Origin: Lysinibacillus boronitolerans JCM 21713 = 10a = NBRC 103108 | Lineage (GTDB): Bacteria > Bacillota > Bacilli > Bacillales_A > Planococcaceae | Assembly (NCBI RefSeq): GCF_000772935.1 | Contig: NZ_JPVR01000081.1 | Span: forward strand, 124,001-188,000 | Reading direction: 5' to 3' | Length of the DNA: 64,000 nt | Shown: piece after piece, positions 25,147 through 33,400 of the stretch | Position numbering within the stretch: the first letter of the stretch is position 1 | Layout of the letters: each line of letters opens with the position of its first letter | The notes under the pieces: generated by a model | The model's input: the letters and a program-made list of their open reading frames with translations, nothing else | Databases searched by the model: none | What the model was told of the DNA's origin: nothing | Program-made: the position numbers and the translations under genes

Positions 25147-25259
25147 TTTTCAGCAGGTGAAAAGAATTTTTTAGCGAATTCCTACAATATTTAGATGGAA
25201 ATATAATCATGATCTGTAATGGGTAATGCAAGCAGAAGCGAACAATTGCTTCTGCTGTT

Positions 25260-25679
25260 TTATTTATAAAGCTCTTTATAGACGATGACTTTTAAAGCTG
25301 CAATCTCTTCATCAGATAATTTGCCCTCCACCATTTGCAGAGCTTCTTCCTGCGTCATCGAGCCATCCTGCAATTTCACACGCATGTCGTTCAAATCGGT
25401 AATGCCCACTTTTTGAATTAAGACTTTCGTTGCCTCTTCTTTTGTCGTAAACGGTAATGTACTGCTATCGACCGTTTTCGCCTCTTCCATATAGGCTTTT
25501 AATTGTGGGTCATTTTCAATGGTATTTTTGATTTCTTCCTTTTGTCCGCTATTTTCCAATTCTGTCGACAAGGTATCTACAATTTTTTCAGAGGCAAATT
25601 TTGTGCCGAAATGTAGCACACCATACCCTACTACACCAACGAATATAACAATTACCACTAAAAATTTAATCAATCTCAA
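25260..25679 (-). CDS. Membrane-anchored hypothetical protein, 139 residues
   Basis: One N-terminal helix (IKFLVVIVIFVGVVGYGVLH) is followed by a charged helical domain with SSTLPFTTKEEATKVLIQKV and MTQEEALQMVEGKLSDEEIA. No cysteine follows the helix, so it is an anchored protein rather than a lipoprotein. Similar short proteins of unknown role occur across Bacillus. A hairpin with GCAGAAGC arms follows at 25229-25256. Confidence 0.65.
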   Translation of the reverse strand: MRLIKFLVVIVIFVGVVGYGVLHFGTKFASEKIVDTLSTELENSGQKEEIKNTIENDPQLKAYMEEAKTVDSSTLPFTTKEEATKVLIQKVGITDLNDMRVKLQDGSMTQEEALQMVEGKLSDEEIAALKVIVYKELYK

Positions 25680-25756
25680 CTATGCTCACTCCTTTATACA
25701 CGTTCATCATACTATATGGAGCGGGTGTTGAGAAACAATTCTCCCTAGAAGTTATG

Positions 25757-25785
25757 TAAAAAAACCCCATCTATGAAGATGAGGC
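25757..25785 (-). terminator. Rho-independent terminator
   Basis: On the minus strand GCCTCATCT / AGATGGGGT is followed by seven T residues, immediately after the 25786 stop. Confidence 0.88.
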
Positions 25786-26094
25786 TTATTTAACGTATTT
25801 CAAGTACTTCCGCACAAATTCTACAATGTAGAGAACTTCTTCTTCTGTCATCGCTAACAGCTTGCAAACACGTTGTAGTCTAGCAGGCAATGCTAATTGC
25901 TGGCGTACCTGATGAATATACATATATTTGCATTTCCGTGGATTTACTTTGTCTCGTATTTGCTTATATCGTAGGTAAGCATAGCGGGCAAAGGCGTTGA
26001 GCATCTCCCGCTCCTGCTCATCACGCTCCCTCTTTTTAGCAGCCTCATCAATGATATCCGTGTCAAATATCTGTGTACCATCTGTTAATTGCAT
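25786..26094 (-). CDS. Hypothetical protein, 102 residues
   Basis: A soluble basic helical protein. The middle has KRERDEQEREMLNAFARYAY and KCKYMYIHQVRQQLALPARL; the end EEEVLYIVEFVRKYLKYVK resembles a small DNA- or protein-binding helix bundle. An AGAGAGGTGGT site precedes the ATG. No family recognised. Confidence 0.6.
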   Translation of the reverse strand: MQLTDGTQIFDTDIIDEAAKKRERDEQEREMLNAFARYAYLRYKQIRDKVNPRKCKYMYIHQVRQQLALPARLQRVCKLLAMTEEEVLYIVEFVRKYLKYVK

Positions 26095-26228
26095 AGTACC
26101 ACCTCTCTATTGCAAATGTACTCCCTTCTATTAAATGCAACAAAAAAAGCCACACCTAGGGTAGATGTGACACATTTTATGATTTTTATATGTAACGCTT
26201 GGTGGATAGCCTGTAAAATGTGGTGGAT

Positions 26229-26834
26229 GATGGATAGAAACGCTTAGATTGGATTGCTCTTTCAAATCGATGGATAGAATGCTAATTTTGACGGATACAA
26301 TATCTAATCTGACGGATACATTGCTTATTTTGATGGATAGAAACGCTTAGCTTGGATTGCTCTTTCAAATCGATGGATAGAATGCTAATTTTGACGGATA
26401 CAATATCTAATCTGACGGATACATCGCTTCTTTTGATGGATAGAACCGCTTAGATCGGATTGCTCTTTCAAATCGATGGATAGAATGCTTATTTTGACGG
26501 ATACAATGTCTAATCTGACGGATACATCGCTTCTTTTGATGGATAGAAATGCTTAAATTGGATTGCTCTTTCAAATCGATGGATAGAATGCTTATTTTGA
26601 CGGATAAAATATCTAATCTGACGGATACATCGCTCATTTTGATGGTTAGAAACGCTTAGATCGGATTGCTCTTTCAAATCGATGGATAGAATGCTTATTT
26701 TGACGGATACAATGTCTAATCTGGCGGATACATCGCTCATTTTGATGGATAGAAACGCTTAGATTGGATTGCTCTTTCAAATCGATGGATAGAATGCTAT
26801 ACCTGACGGATACATCGCTTATTCTGATTGATGG
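26229..26834. repeat. 103-bp tandem repeat, five full copies and one shortened
   Basis: Copies begin with GATGGATAGAA or a close variant at 26229, 26332, 26435, 26538, 26641 and 26744, exactly 103 bp apart; the last has lost about 20 bp. Each unit holds four GAYGGATA-type motifs at irregular spacing (GATGGATAG, CGATGGATAG, GACGGATAC, GACGGATAC) plus TTGGATTGCTCTTTCAAATC. The period is not a multiple of three and open frames slide between copies, so it is not a coding repeat. Short frames in it are shadows. Confidence 0.9.
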
Positions 26835-26846
26835 CTGCTATTAGCT

Positions 26847-27131
26847 TCATAGATAATACGCAAAGATTGCTACAATAATATTTGGTATTGCTAATAGTAA
26901 CGCGTTATTCATGAGGAGATTGCGTTCGTTTCTGTCTTCATTTGTTTCTGTTGCGAAATTGGCGCGCATTCTATCGCCGCTTGCCATGGCTCCTGACATT
27001 AACATGGCAGAAATGAGGAAAATTCCACCGAGTAGCCCTGAAATCAAATGGGCTTCCTCTTTACCCCATATGAGAATGGAGCCTATAACACCTAGAATGG
27101 ACAATATGGTGCCAATGCCTATATACTTCAT
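26847..27131 (-). CDS. DUF5316 family membrane protein
   Basis: The 94-residue protein has three hydrophobic helices and the hallmark loop SGAMASGDRMRANFATET followed by NEDRNERN. This matches the small DUF5316 family of Bacillaceae. The ATG has an AAGGGGGGC site. Function unknown. Confidence 0.72.
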   Translation of the reverse strand: MKYIGIGTILSILGVIGSILIWGKEEAHLISGLLGGIFLISAMLMSGAMASGDRMRANFATETNEDRNERNLLMNNALLLAIPNIIVAIFAYYL

Positions 27132-27247
27132 TTTCAGCCCCCCTTAGTTTATTATACGGCTAACGGCTCTTTTTCGTTTCAATAAACCCCTATTTACCTA
27201 TACAAAATTTTTCCTTTTCCAGTAAAATAACTAGGTGGAGGGAGGCT

Positions 27248-27589
27248 ATGCAAATGAAAGACAAGATAAGAGCATTAACGAAAATGACCTTAGATGATTT
27301 GGTACATAATAGATATGAGAAACTTCAACAAGAGAAGATATTAACAGAGGACACTGCTATTTTTCTGCAGGAGGTTTTCGCCTTGCAAGGTACCTTAACA
27401 TGGCCACTGGATGAAGCTTCCGTAGATATTGATGTGTATGAAATGGATGACCAAAATTGCTTTATAACAGAAATTCGCTATTTATGGTTTGATGATGAAG
27501 AAAGTGCTGTGGTTCTTTTTTGTAAGGCCTATACAAATGCAGATCAAACAGAGATCACCGCTTTTATGATTGATACGGTTGATGCCTAG
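27248..27589 (+). CDS. Hypothetical protein, 113 residues
   Basis: A soluble, acidic protein. Its opening MQMKDKIRALTKMTLDDLVH is helical and the second half is beta-like (DVYEMDDQNCFITEIRYLWF). The ATG follows GGAGGGAGG; a second ATG two codons on is also possible. No family recognised. Confidence 0.6.
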   Translation: MQMKDKIRALTKMTLDDLVHNRYEKLQQEKILTEDTAIFLQEVFALQGTLTWPLDEASVDIDVYEMDDQNCFITEIRYLWFDDEESAVVLFCKAYTNADQTEITAFMIDTVDA

Positions 27590-27666
27590 TATAGTATCCT
27601 CGCCAAACGTTCATAGTAAGTATGGTGTGAAACTCACGCCGAATCATACGACGGAGGGATCAATTT

Positions 27667-27843
27667 ATGAATGGAATTCGTGAAGGTTTAATCCCCACTA
27701 TACTCGGGTCAGCTGTTACGGCGGCAGGCTATGCAATGAAGCAAAAACATGGTTCTAACAAAATGGTGGCCAATACGATTTTTGGCTTTGGCTTAGCGCA
27801 CATTGTGTTAGGCGCGATTGACCTGGTAGAGCATCGTCGTTAA
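27667..27843 (+). CDS. Small membrane protein, 58 residues
   Basis: The ATG has a GGAGGG site 8 bases upstream. The product MNGIREGLIPTILGSAVTAA then GYAMKQKHGSNKMVANTIFG has two hydrophobic helices and ends IDLVEHRR. Close relatives in Bacillaceae are annotated as small hypothetical proteins (sometimes mislabelled asparagine synthase). It has its own terminator. Confidence 0.7.
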   Translation: MNGIREGLIPTILGSAVTAAGYAMKQKHGSNKMVANTIFGFGLAHIVLGAIDLVEHRR

Positions 27844-27847
27844 CAAG

Positions 27848-27879
27848 AGAAGGGCACGCAATGTGCTCTTCTTTTTTTG
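27848..27879 (+). terminator. Rho-independent terminator
   Basis: The stem AGAAGGGCAC / GTGCTCTTCT is followed by seven T residues. Confidence 0.88.
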
Positions 27880-27932
27880 TATTTTTTTCTATTAAATGCT
27901 AACATTGTCATAAAAGCTTAAGGAGTACAGTG

Positions 27933-28265
27933 ATGGCGACAATAGAAGATTTTATAGCACTTGATATACGAATCGGCACGGTACTAGAGGCGGAGGAACT
28001 ACCAAAGGCTCGGGTTCCTGCGATTAAAATGAAAATTGATTTTGGTGAAGAGCTGGGCATTAAACAGTCTTCCGCACAAATTACGAAGCGTTATACACCC
28101 GAAGTCATTATTGGGAAGCAAGTAGTGGCGATTGTTAATTTCCCACCACGTCGCGTTGCGGGTTTTAAGTCAGAGGTACTAGTCATTGGGGGTGTACCTG
28201 TGGAGGGCGATGTAATTCTGTTAACGCCCGATCAGCAGCTACCCAATGGAACGAAAATACAGTAA
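27933..28265 (+). CDS. csaA: CsaA-type tRNA-binding/chaperone protein
   Basis: The 110-residue OB-fold protein carries the CsaA signatures FIALDIRIGTVLEAEELPKA, FGEELGIKQSSAQIT, and NFPPRRVAGFKSEVLVIGG. CsaA dimers bind tRNA-like ligands and act as a chaperone-like export factor in B. subtilis. The ATG at 27933 follows AAGGAG; the GTG three bases earlier is too close to that site. Length is full for the family. Confidence 0.93.
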   Translation: MATIEDFIALDIRIGTVLEAEELPKARVPAIKMKIDFGEELGIKQSSAQITKRYTPEVIIGKQVVAIVNFPPRRVAGFKSEVLVIGGVPVEGDVILLTPDQQLPNGTKIQ

Positions 28266-28297
28266 AGCCTCTCGCATTACGCAAGAGGCTTCTTTTT
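28264..28297. terminator. Bidirectional terminator
   Basis: The stem AAGCCTCT / AGAGGCTT is followed by CTTTTTC, between convergent csaA and AraC genes. Confidence 0.8.
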
Positions 28298-29158
28298 CTG
28301 AAGCGGTATCCAGATTTCACTTGTAAAGGTTGGTGAGGAAAAATCCGTGCTTGAATGGCGCACAATTTCTGGACCAGCAACCTGTTCATAGCCAGATGAT
28401 GGGAACCACTCCGCATAAATGCGCGCCCATGTTTCCTGCAGTGTTTGGGGGAATGGTCCAACAGCTTCAAAGACAGCCCATGTACAAGCGGGTACATCCA
28501 GCTGTGAAAAATGGGGAGACGTTTCGGTTGTGGCTACGCCGATATAATGATCAAGCTCGCCCTTTTCCTCCATTCTGCCCTCGGAAAAGTGAGTGGAGGC
28601 TTGGATGATTCCTGTTGGTTCTACATTCGATAGCTTTTTTAGGTGCCCAATATCCTCCATTGTTAATGAACGTGCCATTTCAGTTATCGCTTGATTTTCT
28701 CCTTGAAAAACGATGGGTACTCTTTTCATAAGACCAACGATGTGAAACGCTTCTTTTTGTTCGAGTCGGTAATTCATTTCACAACCTCCTTGTATGGTAA
28801 GTTGGAAGGTCATTCGTGGAAAAGCTTTTAGGTGCTGACCATTTTGCCTCGCCTCTGATGGTGTGATGCCATGCATTTGCTGAAAGGCTCTTGTAAATGC
28901 ATCTGCAGAGCGATAGCCATAACGAATCGCGATATCGAGAATTCTCATAGATGAATCTGATAGTTCCAGTGCAGCAAGCGTCAGACGCCTGCGACGAATA
29001 TACTCGGACAGCGGGATGCCTGCTAGAAAGGAAAACATACGTTTAAAATGATATTCCGAGCAATAAGCTAATCTCGCAGCCTCTTGCACATCAATTTCCT
29101 CCGTTAGATTGGCCTCGATATATGCAATCGCCTCATTCAACCTTGTTAAAGAATCCAC
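28277..29158 (-). CDS. AraC-family regulator with GyrI-like ligand domain
   Basis: The protein has 293 residues. The N-terminal AraC double HTH (about residues 5-105) shows [20 protein letters not shown] and [20 protein letters not shown] followed by GITPSEAR. The C-terminal GyrI-like/Rob domain (about 130-290) resembles BmrR-type effector pockets. Such regulators sense hydrophobic or cationic small molecules. The GTG at 29158 is preferred: the AAGGAAGG site is 9 bases upstream, while the first GTG abuts it. No obvious target gene is adjacent. Confidence 0.9.
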   Translation of the reverse strand: MDSLTRLNEAIAYIEANLTEEIDVQEAARLAYCSEYHFKRMFSFLAGIPLSEYIRRRRLTLAALELSDSSMRILDIAIRYGYRSADAFTRAFQQMHGITPSEARQNGQHLKAFPRMTFQLTIQGGCEMNYRLEQKEAFHIVGLMKRVPIVFQGENQAITEMARSLTMEDIGHLKKLSNVEPTGIIQASTHFSEGRMEEKGELDHYIGVATTETSPHFSQLDVPACTWAVFEAVGPFPQTLQETWARIYAEWFPSSGYEQVAGPEIVRHSSTDFSSPTFTSEIWIPLQKKKPLA

Positions 29159-29345
29159 TTCTATCACCTTCCTTATCTTTACTTTAGCAGGAATAGTAGC
29201 CCTCCATCCGACAATTGGTGCCCCATTTAGTCGCCTTCCAAAAAATAATCTATCGAACAGGCAGATAACTAGTTTTTGAAGCTACTTTCACATACATATA
29301 ATAGTGTAAAGCTAATTTTAGCCTTACACCTCCTGACTTGATACT

Positions 29346-29373
29346 TAGGGTCACTGCTCGCACAGTGGCCCTA
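29346..29373. other. Isolated 11-bp hairpin
   Basis: TAGGGTCACTG / CAGTGGCCCTA (one wobble) encloses CTCGCA. No T run follows on either strand, so it is not a clear terminator. It sits in the 297-bp gap upstream of a small membrane protein operon. Confidence 0.4.
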
Positions 29374-29455
29374 TGAAAATAAAAGATCATTGTGTCGCAT
29401 CATAATTTCCGTTACAATATTTGTAAAAATAGTCTATTGAGCTGGAGGCAGCAAC

Positions 29456-29803
29456 ATGGATCGTCTTTTCCAGTGGTACAAGTATTTAAAATACATACTC
29501 CTTCCTATAATTATTTTAAAATACTTACAAGGTGAGGGTGTACAGAATGTGCATCCTCTCATCATTCTTGAATATGCTCTCCTATTTGGGGTGAGCTTTT
29601 TACTCATTATTCTACAGGACTTTTTCGCTATTAGTAAAAAAACAAAATTCCTACTGCGACTCATCATACTGATTATTTTACTGTTTTTGGCTATAACTGC
29701 CATTGTCTATCAAGCGATAATGTCTATTATTTTTTCAACCCTACTACTAGGCGTGTTAGGTATGATACTTTATTTTCAAAGAAAAGATGAAGGAGGACAA
29801 TAA
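29456..29803 (+). CDS. Membrane protein, 115 residues
   Basis: Four hydrophobic segments fill the protein, which ends in a charged tail FQRKDEGGQ. The ATG has a GGAGGCAG site. It is followed 5 bp later by a second membrane protein gene whose ribosome site overlaps its last codons, so they are translationally coupled. No family recognised. Confidence 0.6.
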   Translation: MDRLFQWYKYLKYILLPIIILKYLQGEGVQNVHPLIILEYALLFGVSFLLIILQDFFAISKKTKFLLRLIILIILLFLAITAIVYQAIMSIIFSTLLLGVLGMILYFQRKDEGGQ

Positions 29804-29808
29804 AATAA

Positions 29809-30021
29809 ATGGTCAATAGTAAGCGATTACTTTTAATCATCGGTTGGGTCAATGTGGTAGCTGCCCTTCTCCTATTCCAAGCATTTTGTGGGCTGATGGC
29901 GATCTGCATGGGCATCGTACTTAAAAAGGATTATCAAGCACCAACCCATGGGCTAGTCTTGATAGGAGTTGGTATCGTAAGTACGGTTATAGGTTGGATG
30001 CTCAATCATTTCTATATGTAA
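29809..30021 (+). CDS. Membrane protein, 70 residues
   Basis: Two helices (RLLLIIGWVNVVAALLLFQA and HGLVLIGVGIVSTVIGWML) flank a short loop. The ribosome site AAGGAGGACA lies inside the end of the preceding gene. Second gene of the pair, closed by a terminator at the stop codon. Confidence 0.6.
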   Translation: MVNSKRLLLIIGWVNVVAALLLFQAFCGLMAICMGIVLKKDYQAPTHGLVLIGVGIVSTVIGWMLNHFYM

Positions 30022-30054
30022 AAATGACCAAGAACCTAGATTCTTGGTCATTTT
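30021..30054. terminator. Bidirectional terminator
   Basis: The 14-bp stem AAAATGACCAAGAA / TTCTTGGTCATTTT lies between convergent genes. Confidence 0.9.
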
Positions 30055-30058
30055 ATAA

Positions 30059-30616
30059 TTAGCGATAACTATGATGTGTTGGTTCAAATAATGCTTCATC
30101 GGCGTTTCGCACAAGTGAGAAATGATCCACATTATAATGGCCATGCAGGATGTCGTTATGGTGTGCAACTGTATCTTCTGGTGATAAGTATTGGGAACCA
30201 TTTGTTGAATGGCCATCTCCCACCAATGTGACATCAAAGCCCTGAATAGTTGCTGCTCTAACTGCTGTATCCACGCAATGCTCGGTTTTGCAGCCCATCA
30301 TCACCAAATGCTCTACCTCATTGGCCTGTAAATAATCGAGTAAGCCTGTCTTATAAAAAGCGTTCGTAGCCAGTTTATCAAAATAAACAGCGGTAGTAGG
30401 TCCTTGGATCGCTTGATGTACCTGAAAGCCTTTCCCTTCTCCACCAGCTACATCCCGATCACGCACAAAGATAATATGTGCCTCTGCCTCAGTAGCTTTT
30501 TGAATAACGGCATTGATTGTTTTAAGCAATTCATCCTTGCGATAGACGGCTTGTTCATCCTGATTCCCCTCGATTAATTCTTGCTGTGCATCAATGATCA
30601 CTAGTGCTTGCTTCAA
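30059..30616 (-). CDS. Isochorismatase-family cysteine hydrolase
   Basis: The 185-residue protein has the triad in place: ALVIIDAQQELIEG (Asp), a Lys after FDKLATNAF, and the nucleophile Cys in LVMMGCKTEHCVDTAVRAA. The family hydrolyses isochorismate, nicotinamide or other amides; the substrate cannot be told. The TTG at 30616 is chosen because GGGAG is 8 bases upstream and yields the usual MKQALVIIDAQ start. Confidence 0.88.
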   Translation of the reverse strand: MKQALVIIDAQQELIEGNQDEQAVYRKDELLKTINAVIQKATEAEAHIIFVRDRDVAGGEGKGFQVHQAIQGPTTAVYFDKLATNAFYKTGLLDYLQANEVEHLVMMGCKTEHCVDTAVRAATIQGFDVTLVGDGHSTNGSQYLSPEDTVAHHNDILHGHYNVDHFSLVRNADEALFEPTHHSYR

Positions 30617-30680
30617 AAGCATCTCTCCCTTATCGTTTGCTAACAATATTTTACCATTAATCGTTATTGTCTGATATGCA

Positions 30681-31319
30681 TTATTTTTTAACTTTTGAAA
30701 CCGTCATGCCATCCCCAATTGGTAAAAGAACCGATTCCAGTTGGGGATGATTAGCCACTGTAACATTGAATTTTTTCATGATGGCTGTATAACGCTTGGG
30801 TGCTGCCTTGGGGTCTGCTACACTGCCTCCCGCTAGGACATTATCTGTCACAATGAATGCACCAGGGCTTGCTAGCTGAATACAATAGGCTAAATAATTT
30901 TCATAGTTATCCTTATCTGCATCAATGAAGAAGAAATCAAAACGCTGTCCTTCTGCTACAAGCTTTTCAAGGCTTTCCAATGCAGGACCTGTCATATACG
31001 TAACTTGCTCGGCAAAGCCTGCCTTCGCAAGATTGTTGGCAGCCAGTTGTGCATATTTTTCCTCTAACTCCAGGGACGTCAATGTGCCCTTCTTTTCCAT
31101 TCCTCTCGCCAGACAAATACCACTATAGCCGCCAAGAGCGCCAATTTCTAAAATAGCCTTAGCCCCAGTCATCGACGCAAGCATCGTCAACAGCTTTCCT
31201 GATGATCGAGACACAGAAATAGCAGGCATACCATTTTCGGCAATAGAGGACAGGACATCCTCTAATGTGGCATCATACTGATAAAATACCTCATCCATAT
31301 AGTTATTTATTTGTTTCAT
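30681..31319 (-). CDS. SAM-dependent O-methyltransferase (COMT-like)
   Basis: The protein has 212 residues. The SAM site shows ILEIGALGGYSGICLARGM, the metal/SAM region FDFFFIDADKDNYENYL, and the following DNVLAGGSV. It matches class I O-methyltransferase family 3. ATG 31319 has an AGAGGAAG site and overlaps the end of the upstream gene by 17 bp, so translation is likely coupled. Both genes sit behind the GTATAC operator-promoter. Confidence 0.9.
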   Translation of the reverse strand: MKQINNYMDEVFYQYDATLEDVLSSIAENGMPAISVSRSSGKLLTMLASMTGAKAILEIGALGGYSGICLARGMEKKGTLTSLELEEKYAQLAANNLAKAGFAEQVTYMTGPALESLEKLVAEGQRFDFFFIDADKDNYENYLAYCIQLASPGAFIVTDNVLAGGSVADPKAAPKRYTAIMKKFNVTVANHPQLESVLLPIGDGMTVSKVKK

Positions 31320-31632
31320 GTGCGTTATCTTCCTCTTGTAGACTGTCGTTGGTTTCATCTTCTTGAATATCAAACAACTGACTAAATTCTTGAATAACCA
31401 TATCGATGGCTTTTAATTCACCTACTAAAATTTGCTGAATGGATTGAAACTCTGGCTGTTCTAATTGCTGTTTAATGGTAGCTCGCTTCACATGCAGCAT
31501 CTCTAAAAATGAAATCGCTTTGCCGCGGCGGAACGTTTTCGCTCCTCGCTGTGGTGCGCCTTCCATGCCTCTGTGGCGTCCTCCACGGTGGTGTCCCTCT
31601 CTCATATGCTCTCTAAATCCAGATCCTCTCAT
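31303..31632 (-). CDS. Hypothetical protein with Arg/Gly/His-rich start
   Basis: The 109-residue product starts MRGSGFREHMREGHHRGGRH and continues with a helical part (FLEMLHVKRATIKQQLEQPE then QQILVGELKAIDMVIQEFSQ). It lacks an obvious HTH, but the helical part could dimerise. Its promoter carries GTATAC operators, so it may be a regulator or regulator partner, by inference only. ATG 31632 is supported by AAAGGAG. Confidence 0.6.
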   Translation of the reverse strand: MRGSGFREHMREGHHRGGRHRGMEGAPQRGAKTFRRGKAISFLEMLHVKRATIKQQLEQPEFQSIQQILVGELKAIDMVIQEFSQLFDIQEDETNDSLQEEDNAHETNK

Positions 31633-31648
31633 TTCAAAAACACTCCTT

Positions 31649-31709
31649 TTGTATACGTTTGTATACATTAATTTAAATACATTGTATACAAACGTATACA
31701 AGTTGTCAA
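31649..31709 (-). promoter_or_regulatory. Sigma-A promoter buried in a duplicated GTATAC operator
   Basis: On the minus strand TTGACA (31709-31704) and TACAAT (31686-31681) are 17 bp apart. The spacer contains GTATACGTTTGTATAC. An identical element in inverted orientation lies at 31649-31667, so two 19-bp arms form a perfect inverted repeat around a 15-bp centre. Binding at both would block the promoter and could loop the DNA. Confidence 0.8.
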
Positions 31710-31782
31710 TTAAACATAATGCTTTCATGCTCCAACATATGTTAGACAATAGGGTAGATGTATCGAAATGGAGGTAAGACAA

Positions 31783-31983
31783 GTGAAAAGGGTTATAAAA
31801 TATGTGTTGGGCATCGGGACATTATTGATACTGTCAGGCATATTTTTGATTGGGGCACAATCTCACTATAATCAGAAGGAAATTAAAATTGCCAGTAAGC
31901 TATGTCTCGAAAATGGCGGACAGCCCACTATCATACGCGATTATTTGGCTTTGAATTACTCCTTTTCATGTCAGAAGAACTGA
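31783..31983 (+). CDS. Small membrane-anchored protein, 66 residues
   Basis: One helix (YVLGIGTLLILSGIFLIGA) is followed by a polar tail with two Cys residues (SKLCLENGG and SFSCQKN) that could form a disulfide outside the cell. The GTG start is set by a GGAGGTAAG site. Divergent from the GTATAC-controlled operon. Confidence 0.6.
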   Translation: MKRVIKYVLGIGTLLILSGIFLIGAQSHYNQKEIKIASKLCLENGGQPTIIRDYLALNYSFSCQKN

Positions 31984-32064
31984 GGTAGTACATATATGGA
32001 TGGTGACCTGCGGTAAATGTCATGCTAGAAGATCGAGTAAATTTCATCTATCTTTCAGGCAAAT

Positions 32065-32117
32065 GGCTAGCTAACAACACTACTTTTACATATAAATAGT
32101 AGTGTTGTTAGCTAGCC
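32065..32117. repeat. 20-bp perfect hairpin
   Basis: Arms GGCTAGCTAACAACACTACT and their exact complement are separated by 13 AT-rich bases. Only TTT follows, so it is an unusual terminator or a small palindromic element. The 31984-32187 gap has no gene. Confidence 0.6.
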
Positions 32118-32140
32118 TTTCCACAGCTCTCCTGTTTTGA

Positions 32141-32171
32141 GGCCACTTTCCCTTGGAAGATGGCCTTTTTT
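32141..32171 (+). terminator. Rho-independent terminator
   Basis: GGCCACTTTCC / GGAAGATGGCC with one mismatch is followed by six T residues. Confidence 0.7.
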
Positions 32172-32176
32172 GGCAT

Positions 32177-32203
32177 GAAAAAAGACGTCATGTCGACGTC
32201 TTT
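32177..32203 (-). terminator. Terminator overlapping a small-gene stop
   Basis: On the minus strand AAAGACGTC / GACGTCTTT is followed by TTTC. The stop codon of the 51-residue gene lies in the loop/stem. Confidence 0.8.
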
Positions 32204-32343
32204 AATGTTTGATCGATATCCTCAATCAACCTATCCACTTGTTCCTTTGTTATCTTGATGACATATAATTCTGTCGTTTCGATTCCATCAAGGCTTGTTA
32301 GGTGTTTAGGATATTGATAGTTATTTGATATCTCCTTGTCCAT
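32188..32343 (-). CDS. Small hypothetical protein, 51 residues
   Basis: The ATG follows GAGGTGATTG. The product begins MDKEISNNYQYPKHLTSLDG and continues with a helix ITKEQVDRLIEDIDQTLKTS. It is soluble and acidic. Its own terminator overlaps the stop. No family recognised. Confidence 0.65.
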   Translation of the reverse strand: MDKEISNNYQYPKHLTSLDGIETTELYVIKITKEQVDRLIEDIDQTLKTST

Positions 32344-32509
32344 ACAATCACCTCTTCAATAGATATATTCGACATAAAGTATAGCAAACCTTCTATAAAA
32401 AGGAAAATAACAGTATATTTTTTCACTAAAATAGCTATCATTTGGACGATTTAGGGTAAAAAAAGGTTAAAACGATAAGTCCATTTAGACTATCCTTGTG
32501 TAAAAGTGA

Positions 32510-32686
32510 TTATTGCTTACCAAATTTCGCAATTTTTTTGAGGTAGAATGATCCGATGAAAACAATGATACCTCCATAGACTTTCAGCATCACATTTCTA
32601 ACAGGCGCCTCCTCTATGGTTGTACTGAGAAAGGCATATCCTACGACAATGATCACCATCCCGATGATGGCATGAATATATTTCAC
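32510..32686 (-). CDS. Small two-helix membrane protein, 58 residues
   Basis: The GTG has a GGGGAGA site. Helices are IHAIIGMVIIVVGYAFL and VYGGIIVFIGSFYL, joined by a polar loop. It lies 15 bp downstream of the Rossmann-protein gene, probably in one transcript. No family recognised. Confidence 0.6.
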   Translation of the reverse strand: MKYIHAIIGMVIIVVGYAFLSTTIEEAPVRNVMLKVYGGIIVFIGSFYLKKIAKFGKQ

Positions 32687-32701
32687 CGTATCTCCCCTTT
32701 T

Positions 32702-33322
32702 CTAGTAGGCAAGTCCGACGCGTGTTCTCAAAAATTCCTCACTGAAGATTTGTTGGTAGGCAAAATCTGCTGTATCCGCTACGGAAATTTGGCTGCCTCC
32801 CTCTGGCAAGAAGTTGCGTTCAACGCGGTAGTTTCCTGTCCAAGCCCCGTCTGGTAAATAGGTAGGACAAACAATCGTCCAATCCATAGCAGATTGCTGT
32901 AATTGTTCGAATACACGTTGGTGCTCCTGTGCAGCAAAGGTCGATTTTCGTTTCGATTCAGTCGATTGGTAGCGAAGAAGAGTCGGTGTTACACGACTTT
33001 GTAAGATCCCTGCTGTTCCAATCGTAATGATTCTTGTCACCTGATGCTTTGTCATCGCTTCAAGAATCAATGGTAAGCTAGCCGATAATGTAGTGCCTCC
33101 ATCTGTATTTAATGCACTCACCACCACATCCACATGATGCATTGCTTGCTCGACATCTTGCTTGTTTAACACATCGCCTTTCATTACACACAGCTGTTGA
33201 TGCTGTTGCGGTAATTTATCAGGATTACGGACCAATAGCGTGACCTCATGCTGATCCTTTATTGCTCGTTCTACCAAATGGCTGCCGACACGTCCACTTG
33301 CGCCTAATATTAATATTTTCAT
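32702..33322 (-). CDS. NAD(P)-binding Rossmann (SDR-like/epimerase-type) protein
   Basis: The 206-residue protein begins MKILILGASGRVGSHLVERA, an atypical-SDR GxxGxxG motif. It then has DVVVSALNTDGGTT, HQVTRIITIGTAG and a substrate-domain remnant. It resembles YwnB/NmrA-like flavin or NADPH-dependent proteins. ATG 33322 has an AAAGAGGTG site. Confidence 0.82.
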   Translation of the reverse strand: MKILILGASGRVGSHLVERAIKDQHEVTLLVRNPDKLPQQHQQLCVMKGDVLNKQDVEQAMHHVDVVVSALNTDGGTTLSASLPLILEAMTKHQVTRIITIGTAGILQSRVTPTLLRYQSTESKRKSTFAAQEHQRVFEQLQQSAMDWTIVCPTYLPDGAWTGNYRVERNFLPEGGSQISVADTADFAYQQIFSEEFLRTRVGLAY

Positions 33323-33365
33323 TTCTCTCACCTCTTTTATCATTATATTACAATTCCCTTTATAT

Positions 33366-33391
33366 GAAAAAAAGACACCGATCACGGTGCC
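33366..33391 (-). terminator. Rho-independent terminator
   Basis: GGCACCG / CGGTGTC on the minus strand is followed by seven T residues, just after the 33401 stop. Confidence 0.88.
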
Positions 33392-33400
33392 TCTCCTTCA

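Noticed and set aside
26407-26740. Two 76-residue frames in the 103-bp repeats
   Set aside because: The 103-bp period shifts the frame each copy and neither frame has a ribosome site.
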